This document shows, one piece after another, positions 7,801 to 15,386 of a stretch of DNA of 64,000 bases. The notes below the pieces were generated by a model. It saw only the letters and a program-made list of their open reading frames with translations, was not told the origin of the DNA and made no database searches. This DNA comes from JABDIY01 sp963803845 (GTDB lineage Bacteria; Actinomycetota; Acidimicrobiia; Acidimicrobiales; SZUA-35). The stretch lies in the NCBI GenBank assembly GCA_963803845.1, contig CAWDNZ010000004.1, positions 496,001 to 560,000 on the forward strand, written 5' to 3'. Each line of letters begins with the position of its first letter. Position 1 is the first letter of the stretch. The position numbers were made by a program, and so were the translations under genes.

Positions 7801-9941
7801 ACAGCGGCGACGACAACCTGATCGGTGGCGAGGGCGACGATATCCTCACCGACCTCGCCGGTAGCGACACCCTCAAAGGTGGTCCGGGTAACGACGCTCT
7901 GAGCGGCGGTCCTGGCTTCGACCTCCTTCAAGGTGGCATTGGTCATGACTTCATTGTCCAAGGTCAGGATATTTCTGAGACCCTGGCCGGCCCCGGCAAC
8001 GACTTCATCTACGGCGGCGACGCCGGTGCAGTCTTGTTCGGTGACTACGGTGACGACTGGCTCGAGGGTGGCGGACAAGCCGACCTCGTGCAGGGCGACA
8101 ACGGAAACCCATTCCAGAACGATCCAAACGGAGGGCACGACGTGCTCAACGGTGGCGGCGGTCCGGATGACTACGATTCCGAAGGAGGCGACGACATTCT
8201 CATCGCCAGCCCCGGTACGAGCCGCTTCGAAGGCATGCTCGGATTCGACTGGGTCACCTACCAGAATTTCACTGCCCCGGTAGACGCGGACATGAACTTC
8301 AACGGGGTCGTGCCCGACACGATCGATCCTCTTCGTGATCGGTTCGATCTTGTGGAAGGACTCTCAGGCTGGTCCGGAAATGACACCCTCAAGGGTGACA
8401 GTTTCAACCCGCTGATTCCCTTCCTGGGAAGTGAGCTGACACTGGAGGGTCGTGCCCGAATCAACGGTCTCGATCAAATCACTCCAGCCGCCTTCCCCAT
8501 CGATCCCAACACGGGACTTCCATTTGCATCGTTGGTCCTCGGCGACATCATCCTCGGTGGCGGCGGTAGTGACGTCCTTGAAGGACGTGGCGAAGATGAC
8601 ATCATCGACGGCGACCGTTGGCTCAATGCGCAGCTGGAAGCGAACGGCAACCGTTATGACTCGATGTTGGAGCTCCAGGGACAGGTGTTCGCAGGAACGC
8701 TCAACCCCGGGGACATCAGCATCGTCCGGGAAATCCAGTCAGACAGCAGCGGTGTCGATACGGCGGTGTTCCTTGGAATCTTCGAGGAATATGACTTCTC
8801 GATCGAGGACGGCGCCCTTATCGTCGACCACGTTCGGGGTTGCGGTGATCCCAACGGTGGCGGTGGCGGTGGTGGCGTGGTTTGTCCAGCCATTGTCAAC
8901 GTGAGTCAGCTTGATCAGGACACGGGCCGAGACACGCTCCGGAACATCGAAGTGCTCCAGTTCGGTGACGGACTGGGTGGGGTTGGCTTCACTGTCAACG
9001 TCTCAAGCCTTATGTGTGACGCTTACCTCGCCACTGTTGTGCTTGGTCTTGGAACCACTCATCCACAGTTCGGGCTGAGCCCAACAATCGGTAATGACAT
9101 CATCGCCGGTACCGCAGCGTCTGACACCATCAATGACCTTGGTGGCGACGACATCATCTGCGGCAAGGGTGGCAACGACACGATCAACGCCAGCGACGGC
9201 AACGACATCGTGTTTGGTGGTGCCGGCAACGACATCATCAACGGTGAGAACGGTTTCGACCAACTCATCGGCGAAGACGGGAACGACACCATCAACGGTG
9301 GTAACGATGCTGACTACATCGCTGGCCTAGGCGGCGATGACATCCTCAATGGTGGCGACAACGGTGTGAACACCATTGACATCATCGAGGGTGGCGAAGG
9401 CAACGACACCATCGACGGCGGACTCGGCAACGACTACGTCCTTGGTATGGGCGGCGACGACACCTTGATCGGTGGCGAAGGCGCTGACTACCTGTGGGGA
9501 GGCCTCGGCATCGACACCTTCGAAGGTAACGATGGCCGTGACTACCTTGATGGTGGCGACGAGGACGAAACCATGGACGGGGGACTTGGGGATGACATTA
9601 TCCTCGGCCACGGTGGTGCAGACACCCTTATCGGTGGACCCGCAGTTGGTGACGGCAGCGACTACATCTGGGGTGGCCTCGGCATCGACACGTTCGATGC
9701 TGGCGACGGTCCTGACTACCTCCATGGTGGCGATGAAGGCGAAACCATGGACGGTGGCGCTGGCGATGACAACGTCCTCGGATACGGGGGCGACGACTTC
9801 CTCAACGGAGGCGACGGCAACGACTATGTCTGGGGTGGCGACGGTATCGACACCCTCGATGGGGGAGCCGGACTCGGCGACACCTGCGTACTCGGATTGC
9901 CCGGAGTCGGAGAACCGGCACCAGTAAACTGCGAGTTCTAG
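4896..9941 (+). CDS. Secreted animal-type haem peroxidase with C-terminal RTX calcium-binding repeats
   Basis: 1681 residues with a basic N-terminus, a hydrophobic h-region (LLAIFLGCALLPLTA) and a probable signal-peptidase site after SPVSA, near residue 51. The peroxidase domain keeps the myeloperoxidase-type set: Q254, D257 and distal H258 (FFGQFFDHGLDL), R489 and E492 (GDGRVNEN, then LTSVHHVFHSEHNRL), and proximal H596 (YRFGHSML). The Asp/Glu pair that can bind haem covalently is present; the MPO Met position is Asn493. From about residue 938, GGxGxDxL nonapeptides form two RTX blocks (about 938-1140 and 1390-1670), separated by a region with a Cys-flanked poly-Gly loop. This matches bacterial peroxicins. 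It should oxidise halides or phenolics outside the cell. No type I secretion genes are nearby. Confidence 0.93.
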   Translation: MDTIKRRDSARIHLTTKKTKRRSRLGSPQRLLAIFLGCALLPLTASPVSAANPMPWEGFDRETNAVGQGFFVSPDDLDFILEQIKISEAHVAAGPGPANDPYNCAALIGGPGTIPAGNNAVELPFGLRVLDGSCNNLLPGNEGWGAANEEFIHLIPPVFADAEDFDPDGPGGAPATPTTYNSSNPGTGGYIIDSRPRTVSNLIVDQTPGNPAALAAGGGVNATVTARNDVVIENESTDEGLGAPFNDMLTFFGQFFDHGLDLKTTNSEFVYVPLNSDDPLYTPGSPLNFMLLSRTTTPGSEPLNRTTPYVDQNQTYGSHPSKQVFLREYETNLAGEPVSTGRLIVNSTFGTGMATWTDAKSQAATLLGIQLDDSDVGRVPMIATDVYGKFIPGPNGLPQLVTADGLVEGNLTTPVLASTALPTGHGFILDISNHAAPGDFDLDGPFVTGVPGMEGTKTPDLDPGTTSDGDPTTYDDEMLGAHFMAGDGRVNENIALTSVHHVFHSEHNRLQADIKDVLTTQDPGKLVEWQISPNVWNGERLFQAAKLITEMEYQHLAFEEFARTISPDVNPFAGYDTSINAAITAEFAHSVYRFGHSMLNDEVARFDENGVADNIGLIDAFLNPIAFQAGYADPDDAAGAVFRGGTAQIGQEIDEFVVEALRNNLLGLPLDLATINMARGREAGVSPLNPTRRALYASTNSAQLEPYPNWFEFGLDLTHQDSLTNFVAAYGSHPFIMSYDNLVDAPGSLAARREAATIIVNNLPGAPVDAADFMFGTGAWVTPGGNHVTTETITGLDSVDLWAGGLAEAKYSFGPKLGSTFNHIFEKQMENLQDGDRLYYLHRLAGVNLLASLEGNSFAELIERNTTATNLPADVFTRPNYIFDVGYQNGPNGNPTGIVDDPNTPYDETTDDGLGGLPLLIRLPDGTVRFPHEGVHTNMFGGDGPDRIHTGLENDTVRGGAGNDFLEGDSGDDNLIGGEGDDILTDLAGSDTLKGGPGNDALSGGPGFDLLQGGIGHDFIVQGQDISETLAGPGNDFIYGGDAGAVLFGDYGDDWLEGGGQADLVQGDNGNPFQNDPNGGHDVLNGGGGPDDYDSEGGDDILIASPGTSRFEGMLGFDWVTYQNFTAPVDADMNFNGVVPDTIDPLRDRFDLVEGLSGWSGNDTLKGDSFNPLIPFLGSELTLEGRARINGLDQITPAAFPIDPNTGLPFASLVLGDIILGGGGSDVLEGRGEDDIIDGDRWLNAQLEANGNRYDSMLELQGQVFAGTLNPGDISIVREIQSDSSGVDTAVFLGIFEEYDFSIEDGALIVDHVRGCGDPNGGGGGGGVVCPAIVNVSQLDQDTGRDTLRNIEVLQFGDGLGGVGFTVNVSSLMCDAYLATVVLGLGTTHPQFGLSPTIGNDIIAGTAASDTINDLGGDDIICGKGGNDTINASDGNDIVFGGAGNDIINGENGFDQLIGEDGNDTINGGNDADYIAGLGGDDILNGGDNGVNTIDIIEGGEGNDTIDGGLGNDYVLGMGGDDTLIGGEGADYLWGGLGIDTFEGNDGRDYLDGGDEDETMDGGLGDDIILGHGGADTLIGGPAVGDGSDYIWGGLGIDTFDAGDGPDYLHGGDEGETMDGGAGDDNVLGYGGDDFLNGGDGNDYVWGGDGIDTLDGGAGLGDTCVLGLPGVGEPAPVNCEF

Positions 9942-9950
9942 GACTTGCCT

Positions 9951-9982
9951 CGGTGGCTGTCCTCTTCGGGGGACGGTCACCG
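9951..9982 (+). other. Hairpin just after the peroxidase stop
   Basis: CGGTGGCTGTCC (9951-9962) pairs with GGACGGTCACCG (9971-9982), a 12-bp stem with two G-U pairs and an 8-nt loop. There is no following T-run, so it may stabilise the mRNA 3' end rather than terminate; a stronger terminator lies 100 bp on. Confidence 0.45.
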
Positions 9983-10078
9983 ATGATCTAGCGACATCTG
10001 CCAGGACCCGGTTTGCTTACGTTCACCAAGTGTGAGTTCGAGCTCCCGTGATCTGACGTCTAGGTTGCAAACAATTGA

Positions 10079-10112
10079 GCCTGCGGGGGGAACCTTCCCC
10101 CGCAGGCTATTT
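10079..10112 (+). terminator. Rho-independent terminator of the peroxidase gene
   Basis: An 11-bp perfect GC-rich stem, GCCTGCGGGGG (10079-10089) with CCCCCGCAGGC (10097-10107), has a 7-nt loop and is followed by TATTTT. It lies 137 bp after the peroxidase stop and is the best intrinsic terminator in the window. Confidence 0.85.
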
Positions 10113-10368
10113 TCGTCCTTGCTGCCGTGCGCTGAAGTTGGAGTCCGGGATCAGCGGTTTCGTCGCTCGGTGGGGCCGGCAAGATGCCTTCGTCGGTAGA
10201 CCTCCGGCACCGAAAAGAAGCTCGCCGCTTGCGCTCCATGTTGTCGACGGACACTGGGCGAACATCCCCAACTCTTGATTCTGCTATTTACATCTAAATG
10301 ACAAACTGTACATTCTGGTTTGAGCAAATAAGCGTAAACGACAGCGCTTTCAACCCAAGGAGAATGAA
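10113..10368. other. Leader region before the WXG-like genes
   Basis: No gene is supported here. The last 100 bp are AT-rich (about 10272-10335) and probably hold the promoter. A strong Shine-Dalgarno AAGGAG at 10357-10362 is placed six bases before ATG 10369 and fixes that start. Confidence 0.5.
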
Positions 10369-10854
10369 ATGATCGGTGCATCACTCGAACAGCTGGACTT
10401 TCTGAATGTGGCACTCGGAGGAACCGCCAGCGACATCGCCCAGGTTGGGACCGATTCCAACCGCGTCGCCGCAACCGCCGTTGACGAAATGGAAGCAGCC
10501 GCCGAGCGGGCTCGTTCACTGATCGAGACCGCTATGGAGGCGATGATCGCCGCCGTCAATAATTCGAAGCGAGAGCTGGCCGGCCAGGATTGGACCGGCC
10601 CCAATCGGGCCACCTTCGACGGCCACTACGAAACCTTCACCGCGGCGATGCAGACCGCCCAGAACAACACCAACCAAACGTTCCTGAATCTCAAGAGCGC
10701 CATCACCAGCATCAATGGCGAAATCACCACCTACGCCGACGAGATCTTGATATCGATGGGGACCGCCAGTGAATCCGCAACTGCGATGAGCAACGCGGTG
10801 CGAACCCAGCGCGAGAACCTCGAAGCCGCCATGGGCGGAATGACCGTCGGCTAG
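10369..10854 (+). CDS. WXG100-like small helical protein
   Basis: 161 residues, preceded by a clear AAGGAG. The protein is predicted almost wholly helical, with no signal peptide, and has a single Trp-x-Gly turn at W75 (GQDWTGPNRATFDGHYETF) between two long helices. That is the helix-turn-helix layout of WXG100/ESAT-6-type proteins, though at 161 residues it is longer than the usual 100. It is followed after 8 nt by another helical protein, as in paired ESX substrates. No EccC or other type VII secretion component is in the window, so secretion is inferred from form only. It could also be a structural protein unrelated to ESX. Confidence 0.7.
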   Translation: MIGASLEQLDFLNVALGGTASDIAQVGTDSNRVAATAVDEMEAAAERARSLIETAMEAMIAAVNNSKRELAGQDWTGPNRATFDGHYETFTAAMQTAQNNTNQTFLNLKSAITSINGEITTYADEILISMGTASESATAMSNAVRTQRENLEAAMGGMTVG

Positions 10855-10862
10855 GAACCACC

Positions 10863-11279
10863 ATGCCCACCGAGTCCGACTTCCTCAGCGCCGCAGACAT
10901 GCTCGCCCGAGCGGGTACCGGCGTTCACGCGGTACCCAGCTCGGTGCGCCACGCGTTCGGGTCTCACGTGACTATCGGAGGCCAATTGACTCAGGAGATC
11001 GACGCGCTGCTCGCCACTACCCAGATGAGCTGTAGTAGCAACGGTGAGGATCTTGATTCATTGGCCGCTCTCTGCAGGGAGCGAGCCGCCGTGGTTGCGG
11101 CGTATTCCGATGCGCTGGAGGTCTATAGCAGTCGGATACAAAGTTATGAGTGGGCGGCTGATCGGTGGCAGCGGAACTATTCAGACTACGCACAGGACCC
11201 CCAGAGCTACGCCCATCCCGGTTCCCGGCCCGCCATGCCAGTGCGACCGCAGAAGCCCGCCGCGTGGGTGGAGCCGTAG
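10863..11279 (+). CDS. Helical partner protein of the WXG-like gene
   Basis: 138 residues, beginning 8 nt after the previous stop and surely in the same operon. It is rich in Ala, Ser and Glu with predicted helices at about residues 40-62 and 65-103. The C-terminus is Pro-rich (HPGSRPAMPVRPQKP). There is a Trp-containing stretch (YEWAADRWQRNYSDY) but no textbook WXG turn. Length, helicity and tandem position suggest an ESX-related partner; I cannot assign a family. Cys residues near positions 59 and 71 are unusual for such proteins. Confidence 0.65.
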   Translation: MPTESDFLSAADMLARAGTGVHAVPSSVRHAFGSHVTIGGQLTQEIDALLATTQMSCSSNGEDLDSLAALCRERAAVVAAYSDALEVYSSRIQSYEWAADRWQRNYSDYAQDPQSYAHPGSRPAMPVRPQKPAAWVEP

Positions 11280-11385
11280 GCACCTTGGTAGAGCTCCCAC
11301 CGGCTCGTCGGTCAGGCATGCTATCCATGACCGCATCCACGATTATCCCGACGACTTCCCGCTGGAAGACGTAGATCCTGAGCGT

Positions 11386-11535
11386 TTGGCAGAGTGCTCC
11401 TATTGGCGTTGCCGGGAACTGTTCGAACGTCGCTCAGCCAACCATCGATTCTGTCGCAAGGCGTGCCGATCCCGGCAGAAGAAATGGGAGCGGTCCGTGG
11501 AGCGCAAGGCCGAACGAGCTCGGCGGAGGTCGTAA
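11386..11535 (+). CDS. Tiny Cys-rich (zinc-finger-like) basic protein, start unclear
   Basis: The +1 frame contains ECSYWRCRELFERR then HRFCRKACRSRQKKWER and a basic tail. This CxxxxC...CxxxC spacing looks like a treble-clef or zinc-ribbon nucleic-acid-binding module. The frame is open far upstream, but from the stop of the preceding gene onward it has no ATG or GTG; the only usual start is TTG at 11386, giving 49 residues. The coding-looking acidic stretch before it (HDYPDDFPLEDVDPERL) may belong to the protein. It could be started at a non-standard codon or joined to the upstream gene by frameshift. A sequencing error is also possible. Confidence 0.45.
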   Translation: MAECSYWRCRELFERRSANHRFCRKACRSRQKKWERSVERKAERARRRS

Positions 11536-11577
11536 CCCCGGAGCGGGGTCAGTGCGCAGCGGTTAGTGCAGCACCAT

Positions 11578-12543
11578 TTAGTGCAGGCGCCGGTGGACGA
11601 TCAGCACCGCCGTTGGTCGCACGGTGTCGGCCCAGCGCCGCTTGTACTCCATGTCCATTCCCAGGTTGTACGTGTGCACGTCGGACGCTTCGAGGGAACG
11701 GATCTGGTGGCATTGCAGGACATGGCCTAATGAAAGGTAGGCGGCACCCTCGGCGTAGGACAATTGAAGCCCGCGATACACACCAGCCCGCGTACCGCCC
11801 AGGATGAAACCGGCGTCTTCACCGTCTAGTACCGCAATGGACGCGAGCAGGCGCCCCCGCTGAGAGAGGCGGTCGATCATATCTCGATAGATCCGCTCCA
11901 TCGACTCGGCGGTGATGCCGTCGTCATCCTGACCCTTCCAGCCTCGCCGCTCGATAACCAACAACCGGTCCATGAGGCCGACCCCGTTCCTCACGTCCTC
12001 GATGGTCAACGACGGATCAGACGCCGCGGCAACCCACCGTTTCCATTGTCTTCGGAACCGGGAGGATCGACGCCCGAGCCATTGGTTCACCCCGCCGGAG
12101 AGGTCCGCCACGCAACATTCCATGCCGTCGGCCATGTAGACCGTTCCAAGCCGGGACAAATTTCGCCCCAACGCCTCAAATAGTTCAGACTCCGCCGTGA
12201 GGCCGGTGACGACGAGCCGGACCCAGTCGGGAATCCCGTCCAGTTCAACAACGAGCTCCGGTACGTGTTTGGCCGGGTCACCAGTGAGTATCGGGCACGA
12301 AAACCCCCAGCGCGGTTCAAGGCCGCTGAGAACGATGTCGCCGGCCTCATCGGGGTAAGAGCTGAGCAGCGCCGCCCACCGCTCCATGTCTCCCAATACG
12401 ATGGCTCGTTGGTCGGCGGCAAAACCGAGATGGGTGGGGAACACCCAGTCCGGACCGGAACAATAGGTGTCGATATCCGGCGTTACATCCACCAGGGCTT
12501 CGATGCGCCGCCAGTCGCTTTCCGGTGCTCCCCAGTCGTTCAA
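11578..12543 (-). CDS. GNAT acyltransferase of the BioF2/CelD type (Acetyltransf_6)
   Basis: A 321-residue two-lobed protein. The C-terminal half has the FemAB/CelD-like GNAT features: RRSSRFRRQWKRW, then DRLLVIERRGWKGQDDDGI, and SIAVLDGEDAGFILGG followed by SYAEGAAYLSLGHVL. Such proteins transfer acyl or aminoacyl groups, often in envelope polysaccharide or peptidoglycan-related synthesis. It starts 11 nt after the YihY gene stop and is likely the last gene of that transcript. The substrate is unknown. Confidence 0.8.
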   Translation of the reverse strand: MNDWGAPESDWRRIEALVDVTPDIDTYCSGPDWVFPTHLGFAADQRAIVLGDMERWAALLSSYPDEAGDIVLSGLEPRWGFSCPILTGDPAKHVPELVVELDGIPDWVRLVVTGLTAESELFEALGRNLSRLGTVYMADGMECCVADLSGGVNQWLGRRSSRFRRQWKRWVAAASDPSLTIEDVRNGVGLMDRLLVIERRGWKGQDDDGITAESMERIYRDMIDRLSQRGRLLASIAVLDGEDAGFILGGTRAGVYRGLQLSYAEGAAYLSLGHVLQCHQIRSLEASDVHTYNLGMDMEYKRRWADTVRPTAVLIVHRRLH

Positions 12544-12554
12544 TTGGTGGGGTG

Positions 12555-13688
12555 TCAGCTGTTCCGACCGAGGAAGAGGAGCGCGGCCACGCCTACCAGC
12601 GCCTTTCCGAGGCTGATGGGTTCCGCCGGGACCGGAACCACCTTGCGCCCTCGTTTTCCGGCGGCGTTGAGGCGGTCCACCGGAGCGGTGCGTAGCGCCG
12701 CTGCAGGCGCAACGGCTTTCGCATCACGGGTCGCTCTGACCTTGGCGTTTTCGGGGTTCTCGAGCACTGCGTTCACCTCGGCTCCGATGATTATGGAGAT
12801 GGAGGTGAGTTGGAAGAAAATGATCAGACCGGCGATGCCCCCGAGCAACGCATATGCAGCGCCGAAACTGCCGACGCTTCGGGCATAGATGCTGAATGCA
12901 ATTGCCGACAGGACCCAGATGACGGTGGCCACGATCGCTCCCCTGTTCCGCCACGGGGTGCGCCGCACACGGTCCGGGCTGTAGCGATAGAGAACGGTGA
13001 GAGCAAAAGGAAACGCCAGCGCCAACCCGAGATACGTGCCGATATTGACACCGACCTCTGCCATACCGCCCACATCCGCCCTGGCCGCGAGAGCAGGTAC
13101 AACGCCCAGAAGCCCGATCAGCACCACAACGAAGATGATGGCCCCCGCCGTGAACATGTAAGCCAAGACGCGTATGAACATTCCCGGTCGGGACTCCTTG
13201 GCCTCATACGCCGAGTTCACGGCATTCATGAGCTTCTGCACGGTTCCTGAGGCCGAGAACAACGCCACCAGAATGCCCACGATCAGGCCGGTGAGGTGGC
13301 CAGCGGAGAAGCCTCCTTCTGCGATGGTGCCATCATCATTCTTGGGAACGGCGGCGTTTCCAAAGCTCTCTACCAGATCACCGGTTCCGCCGGGTTCGCG
13401 TTCGGGATCGATCGTTGCGGCCAGTTTGTCTACCTGATCCAGGATTTCCTGTGGATCTGCCACCAGCGAATAAAGGCTGGTCATGGCGATCAGTGTGGGG
13501 AGAAGAGCCAGGAGTGCATAGAAGGCGATGCCAGCGGCAATAACCGTTACGTTGTGTTGGCCAAATCGCTTGAAGACCAGCTTGGCGGTACGGATGAATC
13601 CCACTTTGTATTGCCGTGCGCTCGGATCGTCAAAGGGATTGAGATCCATGCCGGAGGCATCGATTCGGTCGCGCACAGCCGCAACCAT
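12555..13688 (-). CDS. YihY/BrkB-family inner membrane protein
   Basis: 377 residues with the family core: a cytoplasmic N-terminus (FIRTAKLVFKRFGQHNV), then IAAGIAFYALLALLPTLIA as first membrane segment. Five more segments follow, including FTAGAIIFVVVLIGLLGVV, FPFALTVLYRYSPDR and FQLTSISIIIGAEVNAV. About 120 residues in, a Gly/Asp-rich extracytoplasmic loop (EREPGGTGDLVESFGNAAVP) separates segments one and two. The C-terminal 60 residues are basic and cytoplasmic. The family was once misnamed RNase BN; its real role (lipid or solute transport) is unsettled. The ATG overlaps the stop of the small membrane gene upstream (ATGA). Confidence 0.92.
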   Translation of the reverse strand: MVAAVRDRIDASGMDLNPFDDPSARQYKVGFIRTAKLVFKRFGQHNVTVIAAGIAFYALLALLPTLIAMTSLYSLVADPQEILDQVDKLAATIDPEREPGGTGDLVESFGNAAVPKNDDGTIAEGGFSAGHLTGLIVGILVALFSASGTVQKLMNAVNSAYEAKESRPGMFIRVLAYMFTAGAIIFVVVLIGLLGVVPALAARADVGGMAEVGVNIGTYLGLALAFPFALTVLYRYSPDRVRRTPWRNRGAIVATVIWVLSAIAFSIYARSVGSFGAAYALLGGIAGLIIFFQLTSISIIIGAEVNAVLENPENAKVRATRDAKAVAPAAALRTAPVDRLNAAGKRGRKVVPVPAEPISLGKALVGVAALLFLGRNS

Positions 13689-13879
13689 CAGATCTCGTCC
13701 TCCTCGTATTCCTCAACGATGTGGGCGCCGGTCCGGTCGCGGAACGGTCCCCGGCCGTAGGTCCACACACGTTTGGGTGTGAACTTCCGCTGGGGGAAAT
13801 TCAGACGATCGATAATCACCGCGATAAGCGCAAGCAGGAGTCCGGCACCGCCGAGCAGCAGACCTGTCTGGGAGAGCAT
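13688..13879 (-). CDS. Small single-pass membrane protein upstream of yihY
   Basis: 63 residues: one N-terminal membrane helix (LLLGGAGLLLALIAVIID), then a basic/aromatic cytoplasmic stretch (FTPKRVWTYGRGPFRDR) and an acidic tail (EEYEEDEI). Its stop overlaps the ATG of the YihY-type gene, so the two are co-translated and the small protein may be a subunit or regulator of it. No family was recognised. Confidence 0.75.
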   Translation of the reverse strand: MLSQTGLLLGGAGLLLALIAVIIDRLNFPQRKFTPKRVWTYGRGPFRDRTGAHIVEEYEEDEI

Positions 13880-13887
13880 GCCACCAG

Positions 13888-13899
13888 ACTAGTACTAGT
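13888..13899. promoter_or_regulatory. 12-bp perfect palindrome upstream of the small membrane gene
   Basis: ACTAGTACTAGT is its own reverse complement and lies 9-20 bp upstream of the start of the minus-strand gene at 13879. Overlap with the presumed ribosome-binding or promoter region suggests an operator, but a chance palindrome is possible. Confidence 0.3.
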
Positions 13900-13949
13900 A
13901 GGTGCAGTGGAAACCTCTCACTCGCCTGGCACGTCGTCGTGTCCAGGAG

Positions 13950-15386
13950 TTACCCCTCGGGGCTTTCCTCAACCCCGGACTCTGGTTCGGGCTCGGCGGG
14001 ATCAGCACAGTTCAAGAGTTTGGCGCACACCCCGTCGAGATCTGCCGCGAAGGAGACATCGCCCCCGTCCACGCCCAGCGGCGAGTAGGTGGTGCTCGCC
14101 ACGCCCACCAGCTCACCCTCGCTGTTCACGAGCGGCCCTCCGTTGAACATCGAACCGATCACGGCCGTGTGTTGGAAACCCACCGCCGATCGGTCCAGAA
14201 CCGTTCCCGGTGAGGCCGTGGCACCTTGTCCACCTGTGCCACTCATGGCGAAGACTCGTGCTCCGATCAGAGCAACCTGATCCGTGTTGTTGGCGAAGCT
14301 CAACCTGGGCAGTGCCACCTCGGTCACAACAAGAGCCAAGTCGCGTTCAGCGTCCCATGACCACAAGGTGGCTGGAATCACCTCGTCGCCCTTCACCAGT
14401 TCAATGCCAGGGCCCGGTGAGATCGTTCCCGCCTTCACGAGCGAGTAGCTGGTCACCAGGGCGGTTCCGCCGCGATGGTCGGCCACGGCGGCCGCCGATC
14501 CAGCGACCACCCGTCCGTTCTGATCGGTGGTCCGCAGCTGATACACCGAACCGCCAACCTGCGCCGGCAGATTCACTACACCGTTCTGTTCCGAAACGTA
14601 CTCGCCAAGCGGCTGGAGTTCTCGGCGGATCTGGTCCAGCGAATCGCCCCGCAGCTGGTTCAACGACTCCGATGCATCTACGAACTGGGCGTCGAACCCT
14701 TCAACAAATCGAGCGATCTCGGCTTCGTTGGCGGCCAGTCGATTGTCGTAGTAGGCGTAGAACCCGGCTCCGGTGAAGGCTGCGCCCACCCCCATCGACA
14801 GCAACATGAACGAGATCCCGATTGCCGTGCGCGGCAGAATCCGGTGACGACGCTTCACCCGACCAGGACTCAGCGGCACAAAACCCTTCCGCTCCAACAG
14901 GCGCCCCTGCCGCAGCCGACTGAGGTAGGTGGGAGGTTTAACCACCGGCGCAACGCCCCCCGTCCGGTGCTTGCGGATCGGCTCGGCGGTCTTCGCCCCT
15001 TTCCCGTCGCGAAAGGCGATAGGGCTCTTCTTGAAGACGAGGGGAATACGACTAGCCGATCGCTGCAAGGACATTGCTGCCGACCGAATGCGATCCAGCG
15101 GCAGGGAGGACAGCATCTGGGCCGCCCACCGCTTCAGCTCATCGAGTCTCGAGGCCAGCGTCGGCGTCGAGGCCGGTGTCGGCGTCGGCGTCGGCATCGG
15201 CATCGGCATTGACACGGGCCTCGGCATGCTGGGCGGTGGCGGAACCTGCCCCGGGGCCGAGTTCGGTCGCCGTTGCGCAGCGCGGGTCTTCACCGGAGGT
15301 CGTTTTCCCTTAGTCGCTGGACGGTCTTGGAGAGCCGACTTCTGCGCATCGGGCCGCACTGGCGTGTTGGCGGTGGGAGGGGTCAT
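13950..15386 (-). CDS. Membrane-anchored trypsin/HtrA-fold protein lacking catalytic residues
   Basis: 478 residues from ATG 15386, which overlaps the PBP stop (ATGA); a longer upstream frame exists but is not favoured. The cytoplasmic N-terminus of about 210 residues is Pro/Thr/Met-rich and basic. One membrane helix follows (TAIGISFMLLSMGVGAAFTGAGFYAYY), then a coiled linker and a trypsin-like domain. In the HtrA alignment the His position reads TSYSLVKAG (Ser315), the Asp is kept (ERDLALV, D349), and the Ser position reads MFNGGPLVN (Asn415). Two of three catalytic residues are therefore gone, so it should be a pseudo-protease, probably a periplasmic binding or scaffold protein for the adjacent penicillin-binding protein. 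The C-terminus is acidic. Confidence 0.85.
   Translation of the reverse strand: MTPPTANTPVRPDAQKSALQDRPATKGKRPPVKTRAAQRRPNSAPGQVPPPPSMPRPVSMPMPMPTPTPTPASTPTLASRLDELKRWAAQMLSSLPLDRIRSAAMSLQRSASRIPLVFKKSPIAFRDGKGAKTAEPIRKHRTGGVAPVVKPPTYLSRLRQGRLLERKGFVPLSPGRVKRRHRILPRTAIGISFMLLSMGVGAAFTGAGFYAYYDNRLAANEAEIARFVEGFDAQFVDASESLNQLRGDSLDQIRRELQPLGEYVSEQNGVVNLPAQVGGSVYQLRTTDQNGRVVAGSAAAVADHRGGTALVTSYSLVKAGTISPGPGIELVKGDEVIPATLWSWDAERDLALVVTEVALPRLSFANNTDQVALIGARVFAMSGTGGQGATASPGTVLDRSAVGFQHTAVIGSMFNGGPLVNSEGELVGVASTTYSPLGVDGGDVSFAADLDGVCAKLLNCADPAEPEPESGVEESPEG
15178..15207. repeat. Hexamer tandem repeat inside the pseudo-protease gene
   Basis: Five consecutive 6-mers, three GTCGGC then two ATCGGC, read on the opposite strand as alternating Pro-Thr and Pro-Met. 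They build the cytoplasmic linker MPMPMPTPTPTP. Copy number could vary between strains by slippage without shifting the frame. Confidence 0.8.

Noticed and set aside
9100..9870. Regularly spaced DNA repeats resembling a CRISPR array
   Set aside because: They are in frame within the peroxidase gene and encode GGxGxDxL calcium-binding nonapeptides; period and variation fit protein repeats, not spacers.
15178..15207. Hexamer microsatellite as a separate mobile or regulatory element
   Set aside because: It is in frame within the pseudo-protease gene and encodes the Pro-Thr/Pro-Met linker, so it is kept only as an internal repeat.
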